Part shown: piece by piece, positions 32,884 through 43,115 of the stretch | Numbering within the stretch: position 1 is the first letter of the stretch | How the letters are laid out: every line of letters begins with the position of its first letter | Source: Cryptomeria japonica | Lineage: Eukaryota > Streptophyta > Pinopsida > Cupressales > Cupressaceae | Reading direction: 5' to 3' | Length of the DNA stretch: 64,000 bases | Assembly: GCF_030272615.1 (NCBI RefSeq) | Contig: NC_081406.1 | Location: 260,825,386 to 260,889,385 of the forward strand | Notes under the pieces: generated by a model | Database searches by the model: none | What the model was told of the DNA's origin: nothing | What the model saw: only the letters and a program-made list of their open reading frames with translations | Position numbers and translations under genes: made by a program

Positions 32884-33504
32884 TGAGGGTTTTGTATAAA
32901 TAGATGTAAGATCTCATTGTAGATCATCATAGTTAATGTTAGAGGTCACGGTCAAGAAATGTAATGTGTGGATAATGTAATATCATTCAGGCAGAGGAGT
33001 TGGTCGATCATTGGAGATTGAATTGGGTTTATGTAAGAGGATTTAGTCCTCCAGTATTGAGCTTAACTAAAACTATACTCAGGCATAGGAGATGCTATCT
33101 TTTGCAATTCAACACTTCTCTAGATTGTAGTCTAGATTTCTATGTAGTCAGTGAGGCTCCTTTTGTGATGAGCAGTGCACTCTAGGTTGTTGGCCTTCTT
33201 GCAAGTGGAGGCCCCTTTATTGTAATTTACATACTTATTGTAAAAGTATTATCTGACTGTGGGTAGGCTTCCCACCGTGGTTTTTCCCTTTATCGGGTTT
33301 TCCACGTACAAATCTTGGTGTTATGTGGATGGCTTTTATTCTGTGATTATTATTTATGCTTAATTGGTTTATTTGCTATTCTGGTATTAATGTTTTGGGT
33401 TATGGTATTAAAGTTTAAATTTCTAATGGTTTGGGTAATTTATGACAACTAATTCACCCCCCCCCCCCTCTCAGTTGTCTTTCAGTTATTTAAACTATCT
33501 AACA
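32884..33504 (+). repeat. 5' LTR of the copia element, second part
   Basis: The segment matches 58790-59406 of the 3' LTR and ends CTAACA. It contains a TATAAATAG box at about 32895 and a poly-C run at 33459-33468 near its 3' end. Confidence 0.85.
32894..32902 (+). promoter_or_regulatory. TATA box of the copia 5' LTR
   Basis: GTATAAATAGATG here corresponds to TTATATAAATAGATG in the 3' LTR (about 58797). The mitochondrial insert ends about ten bases upstream, so the U3 enhancer part is separated from the core promoter. Confidence 0.5.
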
Positions 33505-33505
33505 A

Positions 33506-33519
33506 TTGGTATCAGAGCT
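33506..33519 (+). other. Primer binding site of the copia element
   Basis: TTGGTATCAGAGCT follows the LTR end CTAACAA. This is the initiator methionine tRNA type site used by most plant copia elements. Confidence 0.85.
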
Positions 33520-33562
33520 TTGGTCCTCTCTACAGAAAGCTTAACCGCTTGAGGAAGATCCT

Positions 33563-34138
33563 ATGGCAATTAACAATTCAAGTTCATCCAGTTCTTCTAC
33601 AGCTATCTTTCGAAGGGATATTTTGAGGCTTGATTGAACAAATTACACAGTTTGGAAGATTTGAATGGAGACTCATCTGACATGTCTTGGCAAGGAGATT
33701 TGGCAGATCACATAGAATGGTGTCACACCCTATAATCTGGGATCTTGCAATCCTCCTTCGACAAACCTGGACAAGGAGCTTGAGAATGATTTAGAGCAAG
33801 AGAAGCCCTCTTGTGTGCACTTTCTGATCAACAAATAATAGGATTAACTGACAAATCATCTGGAAAGGCTATATGGGATAAGTTGGAGACTCTTAATGAA
33901 GTTGACCCTATAGTGAAAATTGCTAAACTTGATGGTTATCAGGTGAGATATGAAAACCTGAAGATGGAAAAAATGAAAGGATTGATGCATTCATGGAAAG
34001 GGTAAATGAGATTGTTATGGGAATTCAATGTTGTGGTGGAACTCTGAGCGAAGATGAAATTGTTTCTAAAGACCTGAGAGCCCTACCACCAGCTTACAAA
34101 ATGAAGGCTACTGCTATTAATGAGTTGAGAACAATGAC
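33563..34138 (+). pseudogene. copia gag, N-terminal part
   Basis: A Met-Ala-Ile-Asn start followed by a Ser-rich stretch leads into a decayed Gag with Leu-Asp-x-Thr-Asn-Tyr-x-x-Trp, then (33811-34005) Ile-Trp-Asp-Lys-Leu-Glu-Thr-Leu and, after a frameshift near 34000, Ile-x-Cys-Cys-Gly-Gly-Thr-Leu-Ser-Glu. These are the conserved pieces of the UBN2-type copia Gag, the nucleocapsid precursor. Stops occur in the first 250 bp. The frame is cut at 34138 by the Tat element and resumes at 54165. Confidence 0.75.
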
Positions 34139-35607
34139 TGGTGCACTGCAAAAAGGATGTTAGGAACACACAAGACAGACACAGCCAAACGTTAGTGTTA
34201 GTAGTATCAATCAAAAACAAAATATGAGGGAAACTACAATCCTAAGCATGCATATCAAGAGAGTTATCAAACACATTAAAGAAAGCATACAAAAATGGAG
34301 AAAAGATACAAAACACTCCCAAATGCTCTAAACATACTCATAGTTGCTCCTCCCTTGTTCTTCTCCTCTAAAAGCTCCACATAAGTGTAGCCCTCAGCTT
34401 TTTGCACTACTATGGAAGTCTTATGGAGATTCAAGATTTATGAAAAATGATTAAAAGACTATGCAAATGCAAGCTAAATATGAGAAACCCTAATTAAGCT
34501 ATATTGATTTTAACCAAAATAATAATGTAGATTATGATTTACTCCTAATGCTCTCTCAAATTTAGTATAGATTAGATGCATACAAGATTTTTTGATCTGG
34601 ATTATGAAGGAATGGGCTCTATTTATAGGAAAAATAGAGAAATGGATGGTTGAGATTGAGTAATCTCAACAAGGGCCAGGATTGATGGGTTTATGATCCA
34701 TGTGAAGGCTTTCAACCCAATCCCAAGGTGACAAATGTCAACATGAGATGGCTTGAGAGGAGAGGGAAGAAGCATTAAATGCTTGAAATGACATGAAGGT
34801 TAGCTTGGGAGGTAAGGTTAGGCTTGAGTTGAATGAATAAAGCCATTATCCAATGAATAATGTCTTTATCCAATGGATAAACTCTTGTGCAAGAGTTAGT
34901 GGGGATAACCATGGTCAAAGAAATGAATGCTTGAAGAGACACATGAGTTAAATGAGGGTTGAGTTAGAGGGAAAGTCTCTAACCATGTGGGTGAGTGGAG
35001 TTTAACCATTAATGGTTATGTAAGAGCCATTAATGGTTTGGAAGACTTTAAGGGTTAACTTGTTGGAGACATAAAGCATTTAATGCTTTTCAAAGACTTT
35101 GAGGCTTTGAGAAGTGACTTCAAGTTACTTAGGAATGTGACAATATTTAGGAAATGGATTAGGCTAATTAAGAATGGTTTAGAAGAATTTAGAAAGTGGT
35201 TAGAAGAGTCTAGAAGGGGATTTAGGATGCAAGTGGTTTTGGTGGGTGAGGGAAAATAGGATTTTAATTGAAATAAAATTCATTATTTCAACAAAATAGG
35301 TGCAACTTGCATTTGTAGGAGAATGCAAGGGGGGGGATAGTTTAGGGATTTTAAAATAAATATTTATTTATTTATTTAAAGGAGGAAAGGGGTTAAATTA
35401 AATAAATATGTTTTATTCATTTAATTGATTTAGAGTGTGGCTTGATGAATTAATTTAAATAAATTCAATAATTTATTTAATTAATAGGAGAAGGGGTTGA
35501 AGATGAATTAATTAAATATCAATTTAATTAGCTGATGACTAATGGTTAAATAATCAAATAAATACTAAATATTCATTTAATTATGTGGACATATTTATGT
35601 GACTACA
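34139..35607 (-). repeat. 3' LTR of the Tat element
   Basis: It is 1469 bp. Read on the minus strand it starts TGTAGTCACATAAAT and ends GCAGTGCACCA. A TATA box (CCTATAAATAGAGCCC, minus) lies at about 34614-34630. Confidence 0.9.
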
Positions 35608-35620
35608 TTTTCCCCTCTTT
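35608..35620 (-). other. Polypurine tract of the Tat element
   Basis: On the minus strand, AAAGAGGGGAAAA directly abuts the TGTAGTC start of the 3' LTR. It is the same 13-mer as in the LARD-like element. Confidence 0.85.
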
Positions 35621-35916
35621 GAGACGGTGTGGTTTATCGTGTCATTTCAAAGTAAAAAAAATAGGTTTGAAGAAATATGCCCCATAAATGTTAATTTAGT
35701 GGGTGGTATGCCCCCTTGAGAGATGGGCCAAAAAATTTCAAAAAATCGGGCGATCTCTCGAAAAAGAACAAGAAGTGGAGGGGAGGTAGAATAGAAGAAA
35801 TTAGCAATAACAGTGAAAGAATGGGAGAAAACGGGGGTAAAATGGAGAAATGAGAGGTGTTGGAAGTTCACATGGACCACGACAGTGAGCGGGGTGAATT
35901 AGGTTTAGGGCTGGAG

Positions 35917-35927
35917 GGTATATATGG
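35917..35927 (+). promoter_or_regulatory. Possible promoter of the antisense PMD frame
   Basis: GGTATATATGG on the plus strand lies just upstream of a short open stretch (35924-36103) that ends before GTATGCAAAT, a donor-like site. Together they could be the promoter and first exon of the antisense gene. This is inference only. Confidence 0.3.
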
Positions 35928-36164
35928 AGGGGAGGGTAAAAAAAAGCTCATTTGCACCTATATCCCTGGTAGTTTGGAGCTCTGATAGTGACTTTGGTGA
36001 AGGAGTGAGCAACAGTCAGCATGCCTGTGCTTATAGCAGATCACCGGTTAGAGCGGATCTGTCGATTCTAGCGGCTAGGCGACTACAGACCAGTGGTATG
36101 CAAATTTTGAATTTTGTGTTTTGTGCATTTTTGTCATGTTTTTTCAAGCGTCAAAGTCCAAGCA

Positions 36165-36430
36165 AGACAATAGCGCTAAAACTGTGTTTTAGTGCTTTTA
36201 TCACCTAAAATAGTGCTATTGTGCCACAATGGCGCTATTGTATAGTAGTTGTAGTGCGTTTGTTAGTTTGAGCACTTCCGTTGCATAGTAATAGCGCTAT
36301 TATAGTATTAGCGATTTTGTGTGTTTGTTGTAGCATGGTTGTTATTAAATAGTGTTGTTGTGTAGTTGTGTAGCATGTTTGATTGTTTAGCGCTTTTGTG
36401 CACAAATTATAGCGCAATTGTGATAAAAAT
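36165..36430. repeat. Cluster of GCGCTA motifs (3' side of the Tat element)
   Basis: TAGCGCTA at 36171, GGCGCTAT at 36231, ATAGCGCTAT at 36291 and TAGCGCTT near 36389 occur with several one-base variants (TAGTGCTAT, TAGCGATT, TAGCGCAA) in 260 bp. A denser cluster occurs at 52370-52610 near the other end of the internal region. Confidence 0.7.
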
Positions 36431-36689
36431 GTCCCAGTGTTAGAGAACATAGCCTGATGGCTCAATTGATTGTTTGATTGGTTGTTTTGGTGAATTATAG
36501 CAGCCCCTTTGAGACTAGGTCATTACAATAAATGCCTGCTGTAGTCTAGGATTGCCATAATCGATTGCCTGTTGAGACCCGAAGATACTTGATCAAAGTA
36601 TCTATTGATAGTCTAGGTTGAAAACTTAAGAAAGTTTGTAGCAAAACAACTGATGTTTGTTGATGTGTGTAGGAGGACCTGCCTATTTT

Positions 36690-38745
36690 ACAGATGCGGG
36701 AGCAGCATCCTACCACACAGTAGCTGCAAGAGCAGTTGACAGAGGTAGAGATAGATTGTGTCGCTACGACTGGGTTATATGAGATGATGTATCTTCCTAT
36801 GATTCAGGCAATCATGGATTGATGACAGCATTGGTCGAGCGGTGGCATAGCGAGACATGTACATTTCACTTGGCGATGGGAGAGATTACAGTAACGCTAG
36901 AGGATGTGTGGAGGATACTACACATCTCGATTAGAGGGGAGCTAGTGACCTATGATTGAGCACTAGGGACGGCGGCGGTGCAAAGGATATTTGTTGATGA
37001 TGTTTATATTTAGGATGTCTATGTAGCCTGGGAGGACATAGCAGCACTATATGAGCCTTTACTAGCAATGTTAGCAGGGATCGTCGAGGGTTTGTTGTGC
37101 CCCGATCAACGTTCACATGGACTGGTCGTTGGTTGGGGCCAGGTGATTGAGCATATGATGACTGAGGGGACCCGTTATCCCTAGGGACCATGTGTGCTAG
37201 CACATCTTTATAGGGAGATACACGAGGTGGTGTATCGAGAGACGAGATCACTAGGAGTAGGGATCATATTGCTACACATATGGGCTTGGGAGCACTTGCC
37301 AGTCACACGGCCAATCTGCTTGAGATTTAGGGTGATAGATCAGCCCTATGTTTATATGTATGGAGGGATGATGAGCCAGCCCCACTTAGGGAAGTTGGAG
37401 TTTTGGCGACGGGATTTAGATGACCTAGATACAATGATATGAAGGTCGTATATCAAGTGTGAGCCCTAGGAGGATGATGCAAAGGCACTACCGTATGTAT
37501 TTATGACACTCTTTTTGATTGGTCACACATTTGACCTTGTAGATAGACAGGTGCTAAGGAGAGTGATGACGTAGTTTGGACAGAGGCAAGGATTGTCGAG
37601 GGGGTCAGGGGAGTATGCACGGGCAGTACGGGAGAGATTCCAGTGGGGGCCAGTGTTACCTTATGATCAAGACCTGGCAAATTTTTGGACCTTACAGGCG
37701 AGACCATGGCATATGAGGTATAAGATTGTAGATGCAGGGGTGACAGAGGAGTACACACAATATCGTACCGTGCATCCAATTGCACAGATTTCAGATCCAA
37801 CCGAGCTGATACCACCTTTTGAGGATGATAGGAGATGACAACGGAGGAGGAGAGGAGGTGGAGGTAGAGGTGGAGGAGATGGTGATCGTGGAGGAGGAGG
37901 AGATGGAGGAGGAGATGGGGGAGAGGGAGGTGGTGGGGGAGTTTTTGGTGGAGCAAGAGGAGGTGGAGGTGGTGGGGGTGGGGGATTTGGGGGTGGAGGG
38001 GGATTTGGAGGTGGAGGTGGTGGAGGAGGATGATTACAGAGGAGAGGTAGAGGTGGGAAATCATTGTGACTATCACAGGGTCCACTTATACAGGGAGCAG
38101 CCAGAGGAGTAGGTAGGGATGTCGGTGGGGGAGAGGAGCCTATGGAGATGGGAGGGGGAGCCGCAGGTGGAGGAGAGGATCCTATGTAGATGGGAGGAGG
38201 AGGGATAGGTGGAGGAGAGAATCTTATGGAGATAGGCGGGGGAGCAATAGATGGAGGAGATGGAGATTTGCGGGAGTATATGATATTACACTTGCAGACT
38301 CAACTGATAGGAGTCAAGGCACGGTTTGAGGATAGGGAGGCAGAGATTGCAGCTAGAGATGTCCAGTTGTTTGTATGGGAGGTGGAGATGACTGTAGTGA
38401 TGTGAGAGAGAGATGATCTGGCGGAAAGGTTGAGGGAGGTGTAGGATAGAGTTCGAGTGTTGGAGGGAAAATAGGCACAGGGTCTGACTAAGGTAGTGTT
38501 GAGGGAGATGCGGTGGGTAGGTGGAGAAATTGACTAATGGTGGGGAATATATGAGCAGGTTGTGCGAGTAAGTTAGCAAGCACTGAGCTATTCCCAGATG
38601 CGGCGAGCGAGATCAGAGCGGTCGCAGAGGGCTCAGAGCAGTGGGGGTGCTATGGGTCCTCCTCGACGAGAGGGTGAGGGTGGTGTAGGAGGCATTGGTG
38701 GAGCAAGGGGTGATGGTGGTGCAGCATCTTTCTCGAGTTCCATTT
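36690..38745 (+). pseudogene. Antisense plant-mobile-domain (PMD) frame with Gly-rich and coiled-coil tail
   Basis: On the strand opposite to gag-pol, beyond the 3' end of pol, the sequence encodes a plant mobile domain: Thr-Gly-Leu-Tyr...Leu near 36766, Ala-Leu-Val-Glu-Arg-Trp near 36830, Thr-Phe-His-Leu...Gly-Glu-Ile-Thr-Val-Thr-Leu-Glu-Asp-Val-Trp near 36870, and Ile-Trp-Ala-Trp-Glu-His-Leu-Pro near 37280. It goes on through 37593-37837, then a Gly/Arg-rich stretch (37840-38270) and a heptad-like segment (38280-38460). PMD proteins include the nuclear host proteins MAIL1/MAIN and transposon-encoded relatives; in Tat elements an extra antisense ORF is known. Stops and at least one frameshift break this copy. 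Its role in the element is unknown. Confidence 0.65.
37838..38270 (+). repeat. GGA-rich tract encoding Gly-rich linker
   Basis: Purine-biased GGAGGTGGAGGT-type repeats run for about 430 bp with very few pyrimidines on the plus strand. In the PMD frame they encode Gly/Arg. The long His/Leu/Pro-rich minus-strand frame (37501-38085) is a by-product of this composition. Confidence 0.75.
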
Positions 38746-41356
38746 GAGAGATTTTATGTACTTGTTTCATTGTTATTTTCGACTGTGACTTGGATGGCTC
38801 TTGGTAGCCAGTATATTTTGACATCATTGTACTCTGATACATGTATGCTTTTTTGGATGTGATATATGAGGTGATATATGAGGAGATCCCATGTTTTGTG
38901 ATGATATGATATGCATATGTATGATGACATGTATGTTTTTATGCAGGATGATGATTATGAGTTATGCTTAGATTCATGTTATGGATGATTTGCTTTCTAT
39001 ATGTACATGGTGATGATATGATTTTTATATGCATGCTATGGATGATTTGGCTAACCATGTGGGTGTAGGTCAATAGATGGATATTGATTTTGTAATGATA
39101 TACATGTGATGCAAATGACAAGACGAGATAAATAATGATATTATGATAGATAATACATGTTTATGTTGATGATATGATGATGATATGAGAAAATGATGCA
39201 TGTTTTTAAGAGGAATCTAAGTGAATCCAAGTGGCAAATGTTTATGTTATGCAACTAGATGAATGCACTTAAATGGATGAACAAATGTTTATACAAATGT
39301 TATACATGTTTCTTTAGATGAATGCAATTAATGAATAAATGCACTTTTAATGATGAAATGAATGCCACTAAATGATAATGAATAACTGCACCTTAATGCA
39401 ATTGAAAAAGGATAATGAATGCATCTTAATGAATCTAAATGAAACTTCAATGATAATGAAATGAATACATATTTAATGATTAGAGGAATGCACTAAATGG
39501 GAATGAATGTTCCTGATAAAATGTAAGTAAATGATGATAAATGAATTAATCAACTAAATGATGATGAATTATGTATGTATGATTTAGATGAATGCATCTT
39601 AATGATTGAGATGCAACTAGATGATAGCAAATGTACCTTAATGACTAAGTAAATGTATATCAATGACTAATATGAAAATTAAATGAAGATAGATGAATGA
39701 AATGATTTGAAAGGTAGTTAAATGAAGTTAAATGCACTCAATGCAACTAAATGAAATGACGAAATGCAAGTAAATGAGAACACATGCACTTGATGTGTTA
39801 AATGCACTAATGTGATGAATAAATTAATGCACTTAAATAAATATCTAAATGAATCTAAATGCAAGTAAATGATAATGAATTGAATGCATGTAATGCAACT
39901 AAATGATAATGCCATGCCTTCATGATATATGAATGCAAGTTGGTGAGATTTTGCAGATGTGGAATGCAAATGTGAGATGAAGTATCAGAGAACTCCGTCA
40001 TGATTGTACCCAAGACAAACTATATTAGGTGATTTCTCATATAAGCCTGAATTACTTTGCATGCAAACAATAGATATGAATAATGAATGAGCAAATGGAT
40101 GGGTGATATGCAATGGAATGAAAAATATATAGATGAGATGGAATGACGATCCATAGAGTATTCATAGTTTTTTATTTTCCTCATCGAGCATGGTAGTATC
40201 GTTCTTGGTTGAGGTAGCAGGAACCAAGTTTGAGCATTTCACCTATAAGTATGCATCATAAATAAGGAAAAAGTGACCCTCCATTCTAGTTCATTCGCAA
40301 ATGGTCGAGGTATACGTTATAGTCAGTAAGCCATAGTGATCCATTATTGTATTTTTGCATATGATCATGTAGCTTAGTGAACTTCCCACGTAGACACCAT
40401 TAGTACATGCCCTAGAACTTCATTGGAACAATCCACAGACAACAAACAAAGAAAAAGACATTAGGAGCCATCTCGACTACTCTAATCACTTGTGGATATC
40501 TCGGAGTAGCGTAGGAACTCAATATGAATAAATAAATAAATAAATAACAAATCGATCAAGTGCTTATCAGCTAAACAAAATTTTCTTGTCAAAGAAAATG
40601 TTATCATGTCTTATCTGTGAGGAAGGATGCATCCTTGCGAAGATAGTTGTGTATAGATGTTTTTGATTGGTTGGTTGATTTGATAAGTGATCATCGTTTG
40701 AGTAACTCAAAAAATGTTTGTGTGGTGTCTGTTGCGATGGGTATGTACAAGGAATAATATATGTTGCAATGTTTTTTATTTTTGATGTTTTGGACATGTT
40801 TTTGGATTTTGTGAGTGTTTTTGAATGTTTTGGGGATTTATCTGAGTTTTTACGAATGTTTTTGGTATTATCTGAGTTTTTACAAATGTTTTTGGTATTA
40901 TATGAGTTTTTATGAATGTTTTTGGTATTATTTCAAGTCAATTTTGAATGATTAACTCAATGAATCACAAGTAATGTAGAATCCACTTCCATCAATAGGT
41001 TAAGAGCATTGCCCCCAGTTTAAATGTTGCTATTAAAGCGGGATGCGGGATGCATGAATTACTAACCCTGATTGTAGATCAATAACAAGCCATGGTTAAA
41101 ATAATGAATGAATGGATGCAATGAATGTGATCGCAACAAGTCTGAAAGACAATGGAGCTATAGCTTTTATGAGTGGTACCTGTTTGCCAGTTTTTCACCA
41201 TCACACTTACCCAAGGTGCCACCGTAGTGGTTTTTCACCGTTTGGATGGATGTTTTTTCTTTACTATTTTAATTTTTTTGTATTTTCTTCAGGACATTTT
41301 TCTGAATGTTTTTGGTGTTTTTTTGGTATGTGATGGAGTTTGATGCTTTGTATAGC
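38746..41356. other. Non-coding spacer of the Tat element, ATGA-rich
   Basis: About 38830-39970 is dominated by ATGAT and AAATGAATGCA(A/C)(C/T)T-type words, a degenerate simple sequence without a fixed period. A three-copy tandem repeat follows at 40825-40930. The rest shows nothing recognisable. Confidence 0.6.
40825..40930. repeat. Tandem repeat, about 33 bp, three copies
   Basis: The unit TGAGTTTTTACGAATGTTTT plus TGGTATTATC recurs at about 40840, 40873 and 40906 with single-base changes. It lies in the Tat spacer. Confidence 0.75.
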
Positions 41357-42560
41357 TTATGTATGAAACCGTTTGAGGTGCATGTTGTTGATCAAATCTA
41401 TTAGTGGTTCTCCTTCTGAAGTTGCCAACTGATATACCCCAGACCCAAATACAACAGTGATAACATATGGACCCAGCCAGTTGGATTCAAACTTTCCCTG
41501 ATGTTCTCTATTTGGTTGGTTGTGAGGATTCTCCCTGAGAACAAGATCACCTACCTCAAATGTATGAGGTTTAACCTAATTATTATAGCTTTTTCTCATT
41601 CGTTGTTGATAGGCCTTGAGGTGGTTGTATGTAGCTTGTCACCTTTCATCAAGTAGTTCCAAGTCTTGAAGATGTGAGACTCGGTATGCTTCATCATCTA
41701 TCAGATTGTGCAAGGAAACCCGTAGAGATGGTATCTCAACCTCAAAATAAAGGATGGCTTCTGCGCCATAGACCAGTGAGTAGGGAGTTGCGCCTGTAGG
41801 GGTTCAAATGCTAGTTCGATATGCCCATAGTGCTGGATTTAATTGAATGTGCCAATCATAGCCAGCATCATTGATTGTCTTCTTGAGGATCCTCAATATG
41901 TTCTTGTTTGATGCTTCGGCTTGACCATTGCCTTGTGGGTAATAGGGGGTGTAAAAGCGGTGTTGGATGTGAAACTTCTCATAAAGCTCATGGACATCCT
42001 GATTTTTAAAAGGAAGGTCGTTATCTGTGATGATGGACATGGGTACACCATACTGGCAGATGATGTAATTAAGGATGAATGAGGCGATCTTCTTGTCGGT
42101 GACTTAGGTGAGTGGAATGACTTCGATCCACTTTGTGAAATATTTGGTGGCGGTAATGATAAATTTATGGTCATTGGATGAAGATGGATGGATTTTACCC
42201 ACAAGGTCAAGTCCCCATTGACAAAAGGGCCATGGTGTCATGATTGGTTGCAATTCTTGTGCTAGTGCATGTATCAAGTCTCCGTTAACTTGGCATTTCT
42301 TGCATTTTCTGACAAAATAGTAGGAGTCTTTTTCAATGGATGGCCAATAGTATCCAACGTGCATCTTCTTTGCGAGTGAAGGACCACTTGAGTGAGCCCC
42401 ATAAATTCCTTCATGTACCTCTTCCGAGGCCTTTTTTATCTCATCTTGTTCCAAACATCGAAGGAGAGTACCATCAAGACTTCACCGGTATAGGGTTTTA
42501 GCAATGACGGTGTATCGAGCGGTTTGGTGTATGAAAGTTTTTCGTTGGTTATTAGATTGG
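41357..42560 (-). pseudogene. Tat integrase
   Basis: Minus-strand frames carry the gypsy integrase that inserts the cDNA into nuclear DNA. The zinc-binding part (42454-42280) has His-Glu-Gly-x-x-Gly-x-His and Cys-x-x-Cys. The catalytic core follows with Trp-Gly-Leu-Asp-Leu-Val-Gly (first Asp) near 42210, Ile-Thr-Asp-Asn-Asp near 42025 (second Asp) and Pro-Gln-Gly-Asn-Gly-Gln-Ala-Glu-Ala-Ser-Asn-Lys near 41930 (catalytic Glu). A C-terminal region with Thr-Pro-Tyr-Ser-Leu-Val-Tyr-Gly-Ala-Glu ends Met-His-Leu-Lys-Arg-Phe at TAA 41357-41359. A frame break around 42100 and stops near 41800, 41640 and 41580 inactivate it. Confidence 0.85.
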
Positions 42561-42689
42561 TTGGCAGGAAGTGTGTGATTGTGGAGGTAAGTGAAGAACT
42601 CGCCATACCATGGGGATTCAAAATCGACAAGGTGACATATCATTTCAGTTTTGGGGATATCATACGTGGGGATCCAAAGTTGTTCTACC

Positions 42690-43115
42690 AAGAACTCATA
42701 GCGTGTTGAATTTTGTGGAAGATCCAGGAGAGAGGAGATTGTAGCCATTGCGTCAGAAGCTTGATTCTGATCTCTGGGTACTTGCTCAAATGTGATAGTT
42801 GTAAATGATTCTTTGTAACTATCCACCATCCTTTTATATGGCATGAGCTTATCATCCTTGGTTTGGTATTCATCGGTGACTTGTCGGATGACTAGCTGGG
42901 AATCTCAATATACCTATAGCTCTTTGAGATGCCATTGTATAACCAATCTGAGTCTTGTGATCAAAGCCTCATATTCTACTACATTATTAGTGCATGGGAA
43001 AGTGAGCCTGTATGACTTCAATATGCTGTCACCTTGAGGTGTGATAAAGAGAATACCTGCCCCCAAGCCATGTCTAGTATATGAGCCATCAAAATAGAGC
43101 TTCCATGGTTGCGTT
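42690..43115 (-). pseudogene. Tat second RNase H (archaeal type)
   Basis: The minus-strand segment Trp-Lys-Leu-Tyr-Phe-Asp-Gly-Ser-Tyr (near 43100) carries the first catalytic Asp. It is followed by Gly-Ala-Gly-Ile, Thr-Asn-Asn-Val-Val-Glu-Tyr-Glu-Ala-Leu (second acidic residue) near 42980 and, after a stop or frameshift near 42905, Val-Pro-Arg-Asp-Gln-Asn-Gln-Ala-Ser-Asp-Ala (last Asp) near 42780. This is the extra, archaeal-type RNase H of Tat elements (Ogre, Retand and relatives), additional to the one fused to RT. It separates the first RNase H from integrase as expected. Confidence 0.8.

Noticed and set aside
37501-38085. Long Leu/His/Pro-rich minus-strand frame
   Set aside because: It is the complement of the GGA-rich tract that encodes the Gly-rich linker of the PMD frame, and its composition explains the lack of stops.
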